A stretch of DNA of 43,898 bases. Source: a virus. The position numbers and the translations under genes were made by a program. Positions 5,677 to 14,329 of the stretch are shown here, one piece after another; position 1 is the stretch's first letter, and every line of letters begins with the position of its first letter. Where the stretch lies: IMG/VR virus record IMGVR_UViG_3300031730_000010, positions 1-43,898 of that record, one strand, 5' to 3'. The notes under the pieces were generated by a model that saw nothing but the letters and a program-made list of their open reading frames with translations, made no database searches and was not told the origin of the DNA.

Positions 5677-5978
5677 CAGCCCGCTACGACATGAGCGCCG
5701 TTGCTCATCATCATCTGCTGAGTGGCCGGGGGCAGCGCCGCAAAGGCCGAAGCCGTGACGGTCGGGCCAATCACCACATTCGGGTTATTGGCCGACGAAG
5801 GGGCCTGGTCATGGTGAAACAGGTGCAGCGGGTCGAGCGCATCCTGCCCCGCGGCGGTTTTCATGCCGGCCAGGACGGTGGTGGCGCCAGCGCCAATGAT
5901 GACCTGCTGAAGAATGTCGGAGCTCGACGGAATCAGATTGCCGAGGTCACCAACAATGCCTGTGAGTGCAATAGCCAT
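5676..5978 (-). CDS. Hypothetical 100-aa late protein
   Basis: AAGGAGG lies eight bases before ATG 5978; an ATG at 5984 is too close to that site. The protein begins MAIALTGIVGDLGN and is rich in A, T, S, N and M, with a moderately hydrophobic stretch around residues 24-45. It contains HLFHHDQAPS and ends with QMMMSNGAHVVAG. It lies between membrane genes of the lysis block. No family is recognised. Confidence 0.7.
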   Translation of the reverse strand: MAIALTGIVGDLGNLIPSSSDILQQVIIGAGATTVLAGMKTAAGQDALDPLHLFHHDQAPSSANNPNVVIGPTVTASAFAALPPATQQMMMSNGAHVVAG

Positions 5979-5997
5979 TTTCATTTCCTCCTTGGGG

Positions 5998-6186
5998 TTA
6001 ATCGAGAACGTTGGTTTCTTGCACCACCATTGCGACGATGCCGAAGAAACCGATAGCCATAGTCGAGATATTATGTGCCCAACTATCCGCAAAGGGCACA
6101 TTGAAGGCGAGCAGTAAGGCCGCAAGTCCGGCATAGGTTGACGGCTCGCGGCCCCGAGCAATCAGCCACCTTAAAACATTTTTCAT
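5998..6186 (-). CDS. 62-aa membrane protein, candidate holin
   Basis: ATG at 6186 overlaps the previous stop as ATGA; a longer open frame further upstream is not supported. Two transmembrane segments are visible, about residues 17-33 (TYAGLAALLLAFNVPFA) and 42-56 (TMAIGFFGIVAMVVQ), joined by a short loop, with a basic N-terminus. This is the size and shape of a class II holin. It is immediately downstream of another membrane gene and the endolysin. Confidence 0.65.
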   Translation of the reverse strand: MKNVLRWLIARGREPSTYAGLAALLLAFNVPFADSWAHNISTMAIGFFGIVAMVVQETNVLD

Positions 6187-6452
6187 TTGAGGTTTGCTAT
6201 GTGTTGGAGTGTGATATGGGGCAGGATACCCACGGTAATCGAACCGGGTGGGCACCAATGCCAAAAGAAGTGTACGGCCAGGCCGCCGACGAGGGCGCCC
6301 CACAGGAAAATGGAGAGCGGGAAAGCCTTGCCCATATTGTAGATAAAGCGCGAGAGCGTCGTGTTCTTGTTCTTGAATCCGCGTATTTCAAAGATCGTAA
6401 AGAAAATCACAAAGCCTATTCCGCCCAAAATCCAGGGCCAATTGTCGATCAT
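6183..6452 (-). CDS. 89-aa membrane protein of the lysis block
   Basis: Hydrophobic segments lie at residues 6-22 (PWILGGIGFVIFFTIFE) and 45-62 (LSIFLWGALVGGLAVHFF), with a basic loop between (RGFKNKN). The start overlaps the endolysin stop (ATGA), so the two are coupled. Together with the next gene it could form a holin/antiholin pair; which one forms the pore cannot be told. Confidence 0.65.
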   Translation of the reverse strand: MIDNWPWILGGIGFVIFFTIFEIRGFKNKNTTLSRFIYNMGKAFPLSIFLWGALVGGLAVHFFWHWCPPGSITVGILPHITLQHIANLK

Positions 6453-7012
6453 GATTCTCTCGTAAACATGACGGTCGGGTCCAGCTTGTCAATTTCGGCC
6501 AGCATAGGGGCGCAGCCGGGCTGGGTATCCCACACATGCGGGTCATAGACGCCATCATGCACATACTTCCCGGGCTTTTGCTGATTGGTGCCGCCCCAGA
6601 TATAGGGCGAATGGGTGCCGTATCCCCACCCATTAAAGCCCGTGGCCCAGAACAGCATCTTTTCGAGATTCCAATCTATGACTTGGGTCAGGCCGTCGAG
6701 CCTAAGGGCATCGACTGCACCTGCTAGGAAATTAGGAAACGGTCCTCGTCCCCGTGGGACCAAAGTGGTGCGTATGCGTAAGGACTGGCCATTGCCGAGG
6801 TAAGCAGAGAAATTGGCATCACTTTCACGCCGATGAAGCACAGCGACCATAGGCCAAGGGACAGAAGTTGCCTCTTCGACATTTTGGTATTCCTTTTTAT
6901 GGGCAATGGCGAAGCCGGCCAACCCTTCGAACTCCGCGCGCCTATTGGTATTGATGACCATCGCATCCCACATGCGGGCGTAAACTGGCCAGACTGCGCT
7001 GTATCTCATCAT
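6449..7012 (-). CDS. Predicted endolysin (lysozyme-like)
   Basis: This 187-aa protein starts at ATG 7012, overlapping the preceding stop as ATGA. After ~45 helical residues comes VPWPMVAVLHRRES, with E63 as the likely catalytic glutamate. It continues with a beta-type stretch (NFSAYLGNG) and the Gly/Trp-rich region FNGWGYGTHSPYIWGG, as in muramidase-like phage endolysins of this kind. There is no signal peptide, so export would need the adjacent holin-like membrane proteins. The location next to those genes supports the assignment. Confidence 0.75.
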   Translation of the reverse strand: MMRYSAVWPVYARMWDAMVINTNRRAEFEGLAGFAIAHKKEYQNVEEATSVPWPMVAVLHRRESDANFSAYLGNGQSLRIRTTLVPRGRGPFPNFLAGAVDALRLDGLTQVIDWNLEKMLFWATGFNGWGYGTHSPYIWGGTNQQKPGKYVHDGVYDPHVWDTQPGCAPMLAEIDKLDPTVMFTRES

Positions 7013-7401
7013 ACGCCGCCCGCCGGCATGAAGCATCGGACGCTGAATTTTTTGGTTTCACCGAGCATCCAATATCCCCAGACAAGAGCGCGGCCATATT
7101 TGTTCGGGCCGGGCACGACTGCGGATGCCGGCACATCGACCCATTCGTTTTCAATCCTAACTTGATAATTGCCCTTGGGGTCGGCTCTCCAATCGGGGTC
7201 CATAATGGGCTCCGCATCGGTCCCATCACAGCAGGGCAGGCCGGCGTCAGACCTGAGCCCTGCCGCCCATTTATTGAGATCCGGTCTGTCGGCAAGATGG
7301 GCGTGCGCTAAGCTATGAAACCATATCCCCGCTGTTAGCACGAACAAGACGAGGAAAAGAAAACTCAAGAGCACATAGCCGACAAGAGATAGAATCCGCA
7401 T
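7009..7401 (-). CDS. Membrane-anchored protein with extracytoplasmic Cys domain
   Basis: ATG 7401 shares a base with the previous stop (TGATG), giving 130 aa. A single long hydrophobic segment covers residues 3-27 (ILSLVGYVLLSFLFLVLFVLT), followed by a soluble domain with CCDGTD, WRADPKGNYQVRI, EWVDVP and VRCFMP. Similar proteins are frequent in alphaproteobacterial phages near lysis genes; their role is not known to me. The three Cys residues outside the membrane could form disulfides or bind metal. Confidence 0.7.
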   Translation of the reverse strand: MRILSLVGYVLLSFLFLVLFVLTAGIWFHSLAHAHLADRPDLNKWAAGLRSDAGLPCCDGTDAEPIMDPDWRADPKGNYQVRIENEWVDVPASAVVPGPNKYGRALVWGYWMLGETKKFSVRCFMPAGGV

Positions 7402-7598
7402 CAAGTGGTTCCCTCTTTGGGGGTCATGATGATTTGGCAAGCGGCGCCGGCCATCTTCAGTCCTTCGATGTTTCCGGCATATTCAAGAAATTTATTCGCC
7501 TCTGAAAGGCAGTGCTCGAGGTCGGGTACCTCAATCTTGCCCTGGGTCGGCTTATCTCCAACTAGCATCATGAGAACAAGCAAAATATGGGCCGTCAT
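7401..7598 (-). CDS. Small protein with N-terminal hydrophobic segment
   Basis: This 65-aa frame runs between the fibre gene, whose stop it touches, and the membrane-anchored protein, with a TGATG overlap. Residues 1-13 are hydrophobic (MTAHILLVLMMLV), possibly a short signal or anchor. Two Cys residues lie in the remainder (EHCLSEA, AACQIIM). No family is recognised. Confidence 0.6.
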   Translation of the reverse strand: MTAHILLVLMMLVGDKPTQGKIEVPDLEHCLSEANKFLEYAGNIEGLKMAGAACQIIMTPKEGTT

Positions 7599-8479
7599 TA
7601 ACGCATTCTCCTGGCTCTTAGGATTCCATAATATCCACAGGTGGCACTGCCGCTATCGTTAAGCACATTCAGATAATAGATAGCACTGCTCGATAGAGTT
7701 ACACGTGTATGAAGACCGTGGACTCCAAGCGGGAATCCGGACGCTACGCTGGCCGTCGCATTGGCGCTGTATTTGACGTAGGCATATCCATCGGCAGGCA
7801 CGGAAAAGGCCGCAGCCGTGGTTTCGCCGGAGGCCGCAGATAACGCAACATAGGTCGCATTATTGAAGCCTGACGATATATAGATGCTTCCGTCCAGATC
7901 CCAGTCGCCGGCAGTAAGTCCAAGACTGAGAACATTCGAGGTCGCATTGGGCGCGATGGCGACGGCCGCGCCGGAGGCAACAGTGGATTTTAATTGCTCT
8001 CCTATTGTTCCCACGAAGGCGTCAGATGCGTCTGTAACGCCGGGGGTAGTTTGGTCTGCACCCTGGGCAATCCATTGCCCCGAACCAGTCGAGGAATAGG
8101 TAAACCGAGCCATGCTGCCGGTGCGGAATTCGCCCCCCTTGAGGTTAAGTCCGGCGACTACTTGCAGGGGCTTGGCGGTCAGACCATCCACGGCCAGAGT
8201 TGCAGATGAATCATTCGTTGCGTGAAATTGGACTCCGACCGTATAGCCGGACGTTAGGGCGGCCTCTATTTGATTACTGGTTGCAGTATAGGCCGTGCTC
8301 GAGCCGCCGGTAACGATGGTACAGTTATTGTCATCCCGCCATGCGGCCACCGAGGCCATCTCGGCCCGGGCGCTGTCGTTGACCTGGGAGGGCGCCATAC
8401 CTTCCGCCCAATTGATATTAGTGTCAGCGTTGCTATTGCTGGCCGCGGTTTTCGACCAGACTTGAAGACCAATGGCCAT
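7598..8479 (-). CDS. Tail fibre / appendage protein
   Basis: This 293-aa protein has an N-terminal ~55 residues (NADTNINWAEGMAPSQVND, then ARAEMASVAAWRDD) of a type seen at the start of many phage tail fibres, thought to attach to the tail. The rest is beta-rich and full of S, T, G and A, and ends in a basic tail LRARRMR. It follows the ejection proteins and precedes lysis, a common place for receptor-binding genes. The C-terminal half should carry receptor specificity. Confidence 0.75.
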   Translation of the reverse strand: MAIGLQVWSKTAASNSNADTNINWAEGMAPSQVNDSARAEMASVAAWRDDNNCTIVTGGSSTAYTATSNQIEAALTSGYTVGVQFHATNDSSATLAVDGLTAKPLQVVAGLNLKGGEFRTGSMARFTYSSTGSGQWIAQGADQTTPGVTDASDAFVGTIGEQLKSTVASGAAVAIAPNATSNVLSLGLTAGDWDLDGSIYISSGFNNATYVALSAASGETTAAAFSVPADGYAYVKYSANATASVASGFPLGVHGLHTRVTLSSSAIYYLNVLNDSGSATCGYYGILRARRMR

Positions 8480-8489
8480 TTATGATTTC

Positions 8490-9329
8490 CTAATAGAGAG
8501 ACTTGAATTGCGACGGCAACCCTAAGGGGGTCGGCAGTCTCTGAAGCAAGGTTTGTAGCTGCTCCATATTGATCTGCGGCCGCTGCGCCTGGGTTATCGT
8601 GCCCTGCGGTGGCAGTTGGAGTTGCGCGAATTGCGGTATCTGTGATGTCTGACCCGGGGCTGCTGCGCTCCAGCTGCCGAAACCGCCCGCTAGTGCCTGC
8701 TGCTGTTGGGGCTGTTGTGGCGCTCCCAGAGCTGGCAGTTGTGGCGCGGCTTGTGGCCCAAGTGGGAAATTGCTTGATATCGGTGTGCTAGAAACGTTTT
8801 GGGCAATGCCGTGTTGCGGGGCAATATTCGGAATCCCGCTGCCCTCGAATTTGTTGACCCAGAACTTGGAGAAATCCCCGGCCGTGATCTGATCGGCCGG
8901 CACCCCATAAAGCGGACTGCCGCGGGGAATATTGCCGGTGATCGCCCTCTTGGCTACTTCCCCCGAAGGATAATATTGCTTGATAACTTGCCAAGCAGGG
9001 GTACTGGGCTCTGCGGTCAACAGGGCGGGCCCGCCAGCAATGCCTTGCTGGTGCATGAGGTAGATTTCACCCGGAGTGGGGTCGCGTCCCAGGCGTTTTT
9101 GCAATATCCCGGTGAACTCTTGTCGCTCCTGCGCTACTGCTCTTGCTTGCTGCGCGGGGTCGGACGAGTCAGTAATGCCGTATTTCTTGCTTTCCGCAGG
9201 TCCGAATTGACCTAATCCCCTATTGCTCCCCGTTACGGCATTAGGGTCCCCGCCGCTTTCGATTTGGAATAGTCGCGACGTGTATGGATCAAGGCTCGCC
9301 GAGAAGTCGGTTCCGAGAATGGAGGCCAT
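8490..9329 (-). CDS. Virion-associated lytic transglycosylase (SLT-like)
   Basis: Residues 15-60 contain the lysozyme-like SLT signature: LFQIESGGDPNAV, with E24 as the catalytic acid, then GSNRGLGQFGPA and a helical stretch. The remaining ~200 residues are Pro/Gln/Ala-rich and low in complexity. Such proteins ride in the virion and open the peptidoglycan during DNA entry, so it is an ejection-complex component rather than the endolysin. It is the last of four consecutive ejection-type genes. Confidence 0.85.
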   Translation of the reverse strand: MASILGTDFSASLDPYTSRLFQIESGGDPNAVTGSNRGLGQFGPAESKKYGITDSSDPAQQARAVAQERQEFTGILQKRLGRDPTPGEIYLMHQQGIAGGPALLTAEPSTPAWQVIKQYYPSGEVAKRAITGNIPRGSPLYGVPADQITAGDFSKFWVNKFEGSGIPNIAPQHGIAQNVSSTPISSNFPLGPQAAPQLPALGAPQQPQQQQALAGGFGSWSAAAPGQTSQIPQFAQLQLPPQGTITQAQRPQINMEQLQTLLQRLPTPLGLPSQFKSLY

Positions 9330-10858
9330 TATTGCAGCCCCAGAATTGCGCTTCGTATAAGCTGGTCTCTAATGGGTCCCTTGGCATCAATTTGCGGAAG
9401 GGCTGCCTTGCGTTGCAGGCCCAATGGGGACCGCATTGCAATCATCTCGGCAAGGCTTTTAGCGCGAGATTTGGTGAGTGCGTTGTCGCCTAAGCGAGCG
9501 CCGATCATTCCGGCCCAAACGGGAAGGGAGAGCCCACCGGTTTTGGCTGCGGCCCCCAATTGTCCCATGATGGGAATCACATGGGCGGCACCACCACGGC
9601 CGAACTGCCGCAGGAAATTGCCACCCAGGTCCCCGCCATTTATCAAATCGACTTGCGCACGTTCATCCGGTTTCAGGTTGCGCATGACCTGCGGATTATC
9701 GAGAAGAGCCCCGACTTTGGACCTTATTTGATTGGCTTCCGACCCATGGACGTTCCTATCTGCGGCGTGTTCGGCCTTACTGAGACGGACGTCCACCGTG
9801 CGGAGGTCGGAGAGCGCGCCGTGAGTTTGATTGGCTTCTCTAAGGATTGCACTCGCGGCCTGGGGGTCGCCAGCCACAACATGACCCGGAGGGGGATTTT
9901 CAAGATACTGAGCAAAAGGACGCTTAAGCGCCATAGCGGCGGCAGCATCCGATGTCGGACGAGGCCCGCTGGTGGTGAATTGGGTTTCGGATGCGATGTC
10001 GTTGATTTGGCGCCGAATAGTATCAAGATTTGCGGCGGTAACGGTTGCATCTGGCGGCATAGACTGCAGCCGCTCGACAAGGGCCATGGTTTTAGGAGCG
10101 GTGCCATCCCGGCCCCCCGTAAAGGCGTATTCGGGACTATTGGTAAGGTGCTGCTCGGCGGCGGCACCGAATTGGGCCAATCCTTGGGGATGGTATTCAA
10201 CTCCGGAATTACGATAGTCCTTGTATAAAGTCCTTTCCCGAGCTGCTAGTTCCGCCTGGGTGGGGACGGCCGCCTCTACGGCCCTCGGGCCGAATGTTCT
10301 GCTAGCCGCAGCGCCGCCCGCCAGAGACCCGGCAATACGTCCTGGCGTTCCCGCTACGTTCTCCCCTATCTCGCCGGCCGCCCCACTGGCGGCGCCCCCA
10401 AGGGCTTTAAGGGCCAAGGAACCGACACCCGTGTAACTGAGGGGGTTAGTTAATCCCTCGGCGCCCCCCGCAACCGTCTTTTCGGCTGGCGATTGCGGCG
10501 GGGGCAGGTCTCGGCCGGTGACGCTGCTATAGGCGCCGCGGGTTTGCGCGGAGGTCGGGGCCAGTGAAAGCGCTGACAGGCCGGGGCCGACTCCCGGAAT
10601 GGCCGCCATGCTGGCAGATATGGCAGTACGCCCAAGCTGCCCGAGATTATTCATGGCGTCTTGAATGCCCTGAGGCATCTGGCCAACCAGCGAGCTGCGC
10701 AAATCGCCAGGACCGCCGGGTCCGCTTGCTAGGCCATATTCGGCCGCCTTGCCCAAGCCGGGGCTTTGCTGGAGTTCAAAGCCAGGCGGTAGCCCAGCCG
10801 GGGCCGCAGTGGGTTCTAGTTCAAACCCAGCAGGGAGGGCTACTGAACCGGCTGCCAT
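9329..10858 (-). CDS. Ejection (internal virion) protein
   Basis: This 509-aa protein starts with a repeat LPAGFELEP...LPPGFELQQ, a short module seen in internal virion proteins. It is followed by Ala/Gly-rich amphipathic stretches (SLAGGAAAS, GAASGAAGEIG) that could insert into membranes, and a charged helical C-terminal half. No enzymatic motif is visible. It is grouped with the transglycosylase and two other proteins of similar composition, and probably helps form the channel for DNA entry. Confidence 0.7.
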   Translation of the reverse strand: MAAGSVALPAGFELEPTAAPAGLPPGFELQQSPGLGKAAEYGLASGPGGPGDLRSSLVGQMPQGIQDAMNNLGQLGRTAISASMAAIPGVGPGLSALSLAPTSAQTRGAYSSVTGRDLPPPQSPAEKTVAGGAEGLTNPLSYTGVGSLALKALGGAASGAAGEIGENVAGTPGRIAGSLAGGAAASRTFGPRAVEAAVPTQAELAARERTLYKDYRNSGVEYHPQGLAQFGAAAEQHLTNSPEYAFTGGRDGTAPKTMALVERLQSMPPDATVTAANLDTIRRQINDIASETQFTTSGPRPTSDAAAAMALKRPFAQYLENPPPGHVVAGDPQAASAILREANQTHGALSDLRTVDVRLSKAEHAADRNVHGSEANQIRSKVGALLDNPQVMRNLKPDERAQVDLINGGDLGGNFLRQFGRGGAAHVIPIMGQLGAAAKTGGLSLPVWAGMIGARLGDNALTKSRAKSLAEMIAMRSPLGLQRKAALPQIDAKGPIRDQLIRSAILGLQ

Positions 10859-12102
10859 TGTCCGCCCTTGAATATAATACGCTGTCCGGTCTGCTTATTG
10901 ATTGCCATGGAGCCCTCTTGAACTTGTGGGGCCGCAGTCTGTTGCGGAGCCTGTCCGCCCCCCTTGAGGCGAGCAATGGTTTGATCAATCTTGTTGAGGG
11001 CTTCTTTGGTTTTGGGATCGAGAATGGGAAAGATATTTTCCCCATGGGAACCATAGACCTGATCCCGCGCCGTTTGGAGGGAATTCATCTTGCCGAAGAT
11101 CAGATTACGGAAGGCTTCCAAGGCACCGGCAGATTCGGCGGGTGTGTTGGTTTGTGAGAAATCCCGAGCAGTATTCAATCGTTCTGTTTCGCCGCCCCCG
11201 GCGCTGCCGGAATAGAGTTTGCCGACTTCGCCTGATGCCCGAGCGGCCGTTTCATTCACCCGCTTGACGGTCCCGCCTTGCGAGGAAGCGGTGTTCTTGA
11301 TTCGATTAACAACATTGGCGACCGGACCGGAACCGGGCAACCATTCTGGTAGCGGGCCGCCTGTATTATGCAATTCTTCTAGAGCATCGGCCAATTCGGC
11401 ACCGTGTTGTAGGGCCGTATTCAGAAGAATTTTCTGGCCGCCGTTAGAGCTTGGCGAGGTTTGCCCCATGCCCCGCGCAAAGGTTTGGCGTTGTGGGATG
11501 AGGGTTTCATCAAAGTTCGGGTCAATGGCATGGGCAAGCCGCATCACCATATCGCGCGAGGGACCGCGGGGCGGCAAATTGGTTGGAGTGGACTTCCCGC
11601 TAATCATTGCATCAACAACATTGCGGATGCTGTTGGGGACACTTTTCAAAAGTTCCTCGGGCGGCAGGCCGGATGCCCTCCCGCGCTCAATGGCATTAAA
11701 CATTTCGTCCGTAGTATTGCCTTGAACCGCGCCTCCTCCGCCCGCAGCTTGTATGGGCGCCGCGCTCATAGAAGGATTGGGGCCGCCGCGCTGGACAGCA
11801 AAACTCTTTTGCCCCGTGAATGGATCGACTCCGGTTTCAACGAATTTTGGCGCCACGTCCAAATAAGCAGGCGCCAATTGCTTGGCCAATTCTGGATCGA
11901 GTGCTGCGGCGCGAGCCTGCGGCTCCGGCATGCCAGCTTTTAGAAAGGCTTGATATTTTGCCTGTAGTTGCTGTTGGCCTATCGCTTGCTGCTGAATGGC
12001 TGGGCTGAAGGCGCCGGCCAAGCCGCCAGGCCCCGCGCCCTGTCCCGTCAAGAGCCCCAGAATGCCGCCGTTGCTACCGATGCTATCAAAAAGACCAGGC
12101 AT
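10840..12102 (-). CDS. Ejection (internal virion) protein
   Basis: ATG 12102 with GGAG six bases upstream gives a 420-aa product; an open frame extends further upstream but overlaps the neighbouring gene. The N-terminus is Gly/Leu-rich (GILGLLTGQGAGPGGLAG), followed by Gln-rich helices and long hydrophilic helical regions. The end, GSMAINKQTGQRIIFKGGQW, resembles a small beta module found at the ends of phage internal proteins. It is likely part of the ejection apparatus. Confidence 0.65.
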   Translation of the reverse strand: MPGLFDSIGSNGGILGLLTGQGAGPGGLAGAFSPAIQQQAIGQQQLQAKYQAFLKAGMPEPQARAAALDPELAKQLAPAYLDVAPKFVETGVDPFTGQKSFAVQRGGPNPSMSAAPIQAAGGGGAVQGNTTDEMFNAIERGRASGLPPEELLKSVPNSIRNVVDAMISGKSTPTNLPPRGPSRDMVMRLAHAIDPNFDETLIPQRQTFARGMGQTSPSSNGGQKILLNTALQHGAELADALEELHNTGGPLPEWLPGSGPVANVVNRIKNTASSQGGTVKRVNETAARASGEVGKLYSGSAGGGETERLNTARDFSQTNTPAESAGALEAFRNLIFGKMNSLQTARDQVYGSHGENIFPILDPKTKEALNKIDQTIARLKGGGQAPQQTAAPQVQEGSMAINKQTGQRIIFKGGQWQPVQ

Positions 12103-12103
12103 T

Positions 12104-13030
12104 TTATACTCCGATGCCCTTGAAGAGATTGCCAAGGGCGGGGGTAGCCCCTCCAAACAAGCCGCTATTGCCGCCGAGAATGCCGCCAAGCATCCCGATA
12201 TCCTGCAAGATGCTCGGCGTGCCTACCGTATTCGAAGTGCCGGTTCCGGAAGCCGCGGCCGTTCCGGAATTATTGCCGGTATTGAAACCGCCCATGCCGG
12301 CGAGCGGCAGGGTGATGCCCTCCACTCCTGCGAGATTGGATAGGGGTAGATTGTAGGCCGTCTGTGCATTCTGTAGCTGCTGCAACGCGGGGGCCATCTG
12401 GATGCCGGGCTGCATTGCTGCAGCGCCCAAGCCAGCCTGCTGGTTGCCAGTGATGGCGTTTGCGGTACCGTAGTTAGCGCCAAACATCTGCGAACCGGCA
12501 TTAATCGTATTCTGCACGTCTTGGTTATATTGGCCGAGCAGCATGGGAGCTTCGGCGTTGGCGATGCCTTGACCGAGTGCATAGGACTGGGCGCCGCCGC
12601 CTGTGCGGCCTGCACCGCTAAAAATGGCATTGTTTTGCTGGGTGGCATTGTATTGTGCCGCCTGCAAAGCTTTCTGAATTTCCGGGTTCTGGGTCGGGTC
12701 AAGTGGAGCGTTGGCAATCGGAGCAAGTTGCTGCTGGAATGTCGTATTGCTCTGTTTCAACAACCCGGTCGGGTCGCCACCCAGCAATCCGCCGGTTACA
12801 TTCGCCGCAGCCCCGCCGAAATTCGGCAGATTCATCCCGGCCTTATAAAGGTTTGTGCCGGCTTCGGTTTGCGCCGGAATAATCCCCGGATTCATGCCCG
12901 GGATGGTCTTTAGCAGGTTCAGCATCTCGACGCTGGACGGCAACCAAGGATTGGCCGAGGATTGGTTCTGGTTGCCGTAGGTGCTGTTTTGCTGCTGTGA
13001 CGTGTCGGTAGTACTTGATGATTGTGTCAT
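12104..13030 (-). CDS. Low-complexity virion/ejection protein
   Basis: This is a 308-aa protein rich in Q, N, G, A and T, with an N-terminal stretch SSTTDTSQQQN and C-terminal Gly/Leu motifs (MLGGILGGNSGLFGG) that could be membrane-active. The ATG overlaps the previous stop (ATGA). Together with the two genes after it, it makes an ejection-type triplet. It could instead be a tail-needle or hub component. Confidence 0.6.
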   Translation of the reverse strand: MTQSSSTTDTSQQQNSTYGNQNQSSANPWLPSSVEMLNLLKTIPGMNPGIIPAQTEAGTNLYKAGMNLPNFGGAAANVTGGLLGGDPTGLLKQSNTTFQQQLAPIANAPLDPTQNPEIQKALQAAQYNATQQNNAIFSGAGRTGGGAQSYALGQGIANAEAPMLLGQYNQDVQNTINAGSQMFGANYGTANAITGNQQAGLGAAAMQPGIQMAPALQQLQNAQTAYNLPLSNLAGVEGITLPLAGMGGFNTGNNSGTAAASGTGTSNTVGTPSILQDIGMLGGILGGNSGLFGGATPALGNLFKGIGV

Positions 13031-13425
13031 AAAGGTCTTTCAAGCATGATGAGGTCGCCGACATTGGCAACCGGCTTGTATTCTTTCAGAAGACGCTGCC
13101 AACCTCTGCGGCCTATCAGGCGCATCCGTTGGCGGTTTTCATCGCGTGCGTGGGCTTCAAGATCGTAAATGAGATGCCTCCAGGAATGGAAATCCGTTCC
13201 TGCGGCAACAATGATCTCACAGGCATCACCGAATAATCCGGTGATCGCAATGCCCTTTATCTGTTTTCCGTCATAGGCGAGCCAGAGCAGAGACAGCCCC
13301 ATAAAGACGTTCTTTTTGGTCTGCTCGTAATCTTCGCAGCCGTAGCTGATGCCCTTGCGGACAAGATTTTCGACCAAAGGCCAGACTTGATCCATAAGGG
13401 CAGGATCAACGCAGAGTGCTTTCAC
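13027..13425 (-). CDS. GNAT-like acetyltransferase-fold protein
   Basis: This 132-aa protein starts at GTG 13425, overlapping the previous stop as GTGA. It has the pattern of short phage GNAT-like proteins: helices around LVENLVRKG, a beta stretch SLLWLAYDGKQIKGIAITG, then CEIIVAAG and an internal helix ending YKPVANVGDLIMLERPL. The acetyl-CoA loop is not obvious. Such proteins are common among structural genes of podoviruses; substrate is unknown. Confidence 0.6.
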   Translation of the reverse strand: MKALCVDPALMDQVWPLVENLVRKGISYGCEDYEQTKKNVFMGLSLLWLAYDGKQIKGIAITGLFGDACEIIVAAGTDFHSWRHLIYDLEAHARDENRQRMRLIGRRGWQRLLKEYKPVANVGDLIMLERPL

Positions 13426-13871
13426 CCGATTCTGACTGCCGTGATGAAGCTATCCGCGCTACTGCCACTCTTGTTAAACTTGATAATTCCGGTGGCCGTA
13501 AACGCGTTTGCCGCACTTAGTTTCAGGTTGCTCGCCGGAGAGATAATAGTCCCACTCAGGGAAATTTGGGCAGGTGAGCTGCTTCCCGAAGTGGCTGTCG
13601 CCCCGCTGGCAATAACAGTGGTTCCGTCCCATAGCTTGACAAAGAATTGGGTATTTGTGGCCGTGTCCTCCAACGTGAGGCTGCCGCTGACATACCAAAC
13701 CCCTGCTGAGCCCTGGCTTACGCTAGGTCCATCAAAAAATGCCGTAGACCCCATTGCAATGTCGGCCGTTGTGGCCTTGGTAAGACTATTCAGCGGGAAA
13801 TTCGTAGTCCCAAGGCTTGCTATGTCTACCTGCGCAAAGGTGCCGTCGTTGCGGTTAAAGGTATTGGTCAT
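13422..13871 (-). CDS. Beta-rich virion protein
   Basis: This 149-aa protein is rich in S, T, A and G with alternating hydrophobic residues (GVWYVSGSLTLEDTATNTQF), as in a jelly-roll or Ig-like fold. It resembles decoration or appendage proteins. It lies between a small Cys-rich protein and the GNAT-like protein in the tail region. No specific family is recognised. Confidence 0.65.
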   Translation of the reverse strand: MTNTFNRNDGTFAQVDIASLGTTNFPLNSLTKATTADIAMGSTAFFDGPSVSQGSAGVWYVSGSLTLEDTATNTQFFVKLWDGTTVIASGATATSGSSSPAQISLSGTIISPASNLKLSAANAFTATGIIKFNKSGSSADSFITAVRIG

Positions 13872-14022
13872 CTGCTATTTCGATATAACCCTTATAAGGA
13901 CCACCATGGACGCAACGGCCGCACCTCTTCCCGGCAACTATTAACCGGCATTTATTACAGCAGGGGCAGCTATGAGGTATTACCCATTCTTCATAGAGGC
14001 CGTCCCATTCAGCCAATGGCAA
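13855..14022 (-). CDS. Small zinc-ribbon-like protein
   Basis: A frame overlaps both neighbours and has no ATG in the supported part; TTG codons at 14022 and 14016 are candidates, and ATG 14061 would overlap the upstream gene by 53 bases. The core CPCCNKCRLIV...CGRCVHGG has five Cys residues in a zinc-ribbon-like spacing, followed by GYIEIADDQ. The Cys arrangement makes it unlikely to be a random frame. The start is uncertain and no function is known. Confidence 0.5.
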   Translation of the reverse strand: MPLAEWDGLYEEWVIPHSCPCCNKCRLIVAGKRCGRCVHGGPYKGYIEIADDQYL

Positions 14023-14329
14023 GATAGTTGTAGGTCTTATCGGTATTCGCATTGCTGGCATGGTTGACGATAAACTGCCCCCTGATAATATTGGTGGACG
14101 GCACGGATACAGTCGTCACCGCGGCCGCTGCATTTGCAGTCGTCGGGAATAAAAACACTGCGCTCTGCGGACCGCAGGTAACGGCAGTGACGGTTGTGGC
14201 CGTTCCGGTCGTTAGCGTGACGGTACCAACTGCGTTAGAGCGCCCCTCGATTAACTGCTTAATGGCAGTATTGATGATAAGCTGGTTTTGCTCGGCTAGA
14301 TTGATATATAACCCGGAACCGACCGTCAC
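14009..14329 (-). CDS. Hypothetical virion protein, beta-rich
   Basis: This 106-aa product starts at GTG 14329 by GTGA overlap with the nozzle gene. An N-terminal helix (NLAEQNQLIINTAIKQLIEG) is followed by Thr/Val/Ala-rich beta strands (VTLTTGTATTVTAVTCG). It is of the type that decorates virions or attaches to the tail hub. Confidence 0.65.
   Translation of the reverse strand: MTVGSGLYINLAEQNQLIINTAIKQLIEGRSNAVGTVTLTTGTATTVTAVTCGPQSAVFLFPTTANAAAAVTTVSVPSTNIIRGQFIVNHASNANTDKTYNYLAIG

Noticed and set aside
9560-10228. 222-codon plus-strand open frame
   Set aside because: Antisense to the 509-aa ejection protein; no recognisable domain and no ribosome-binding site.
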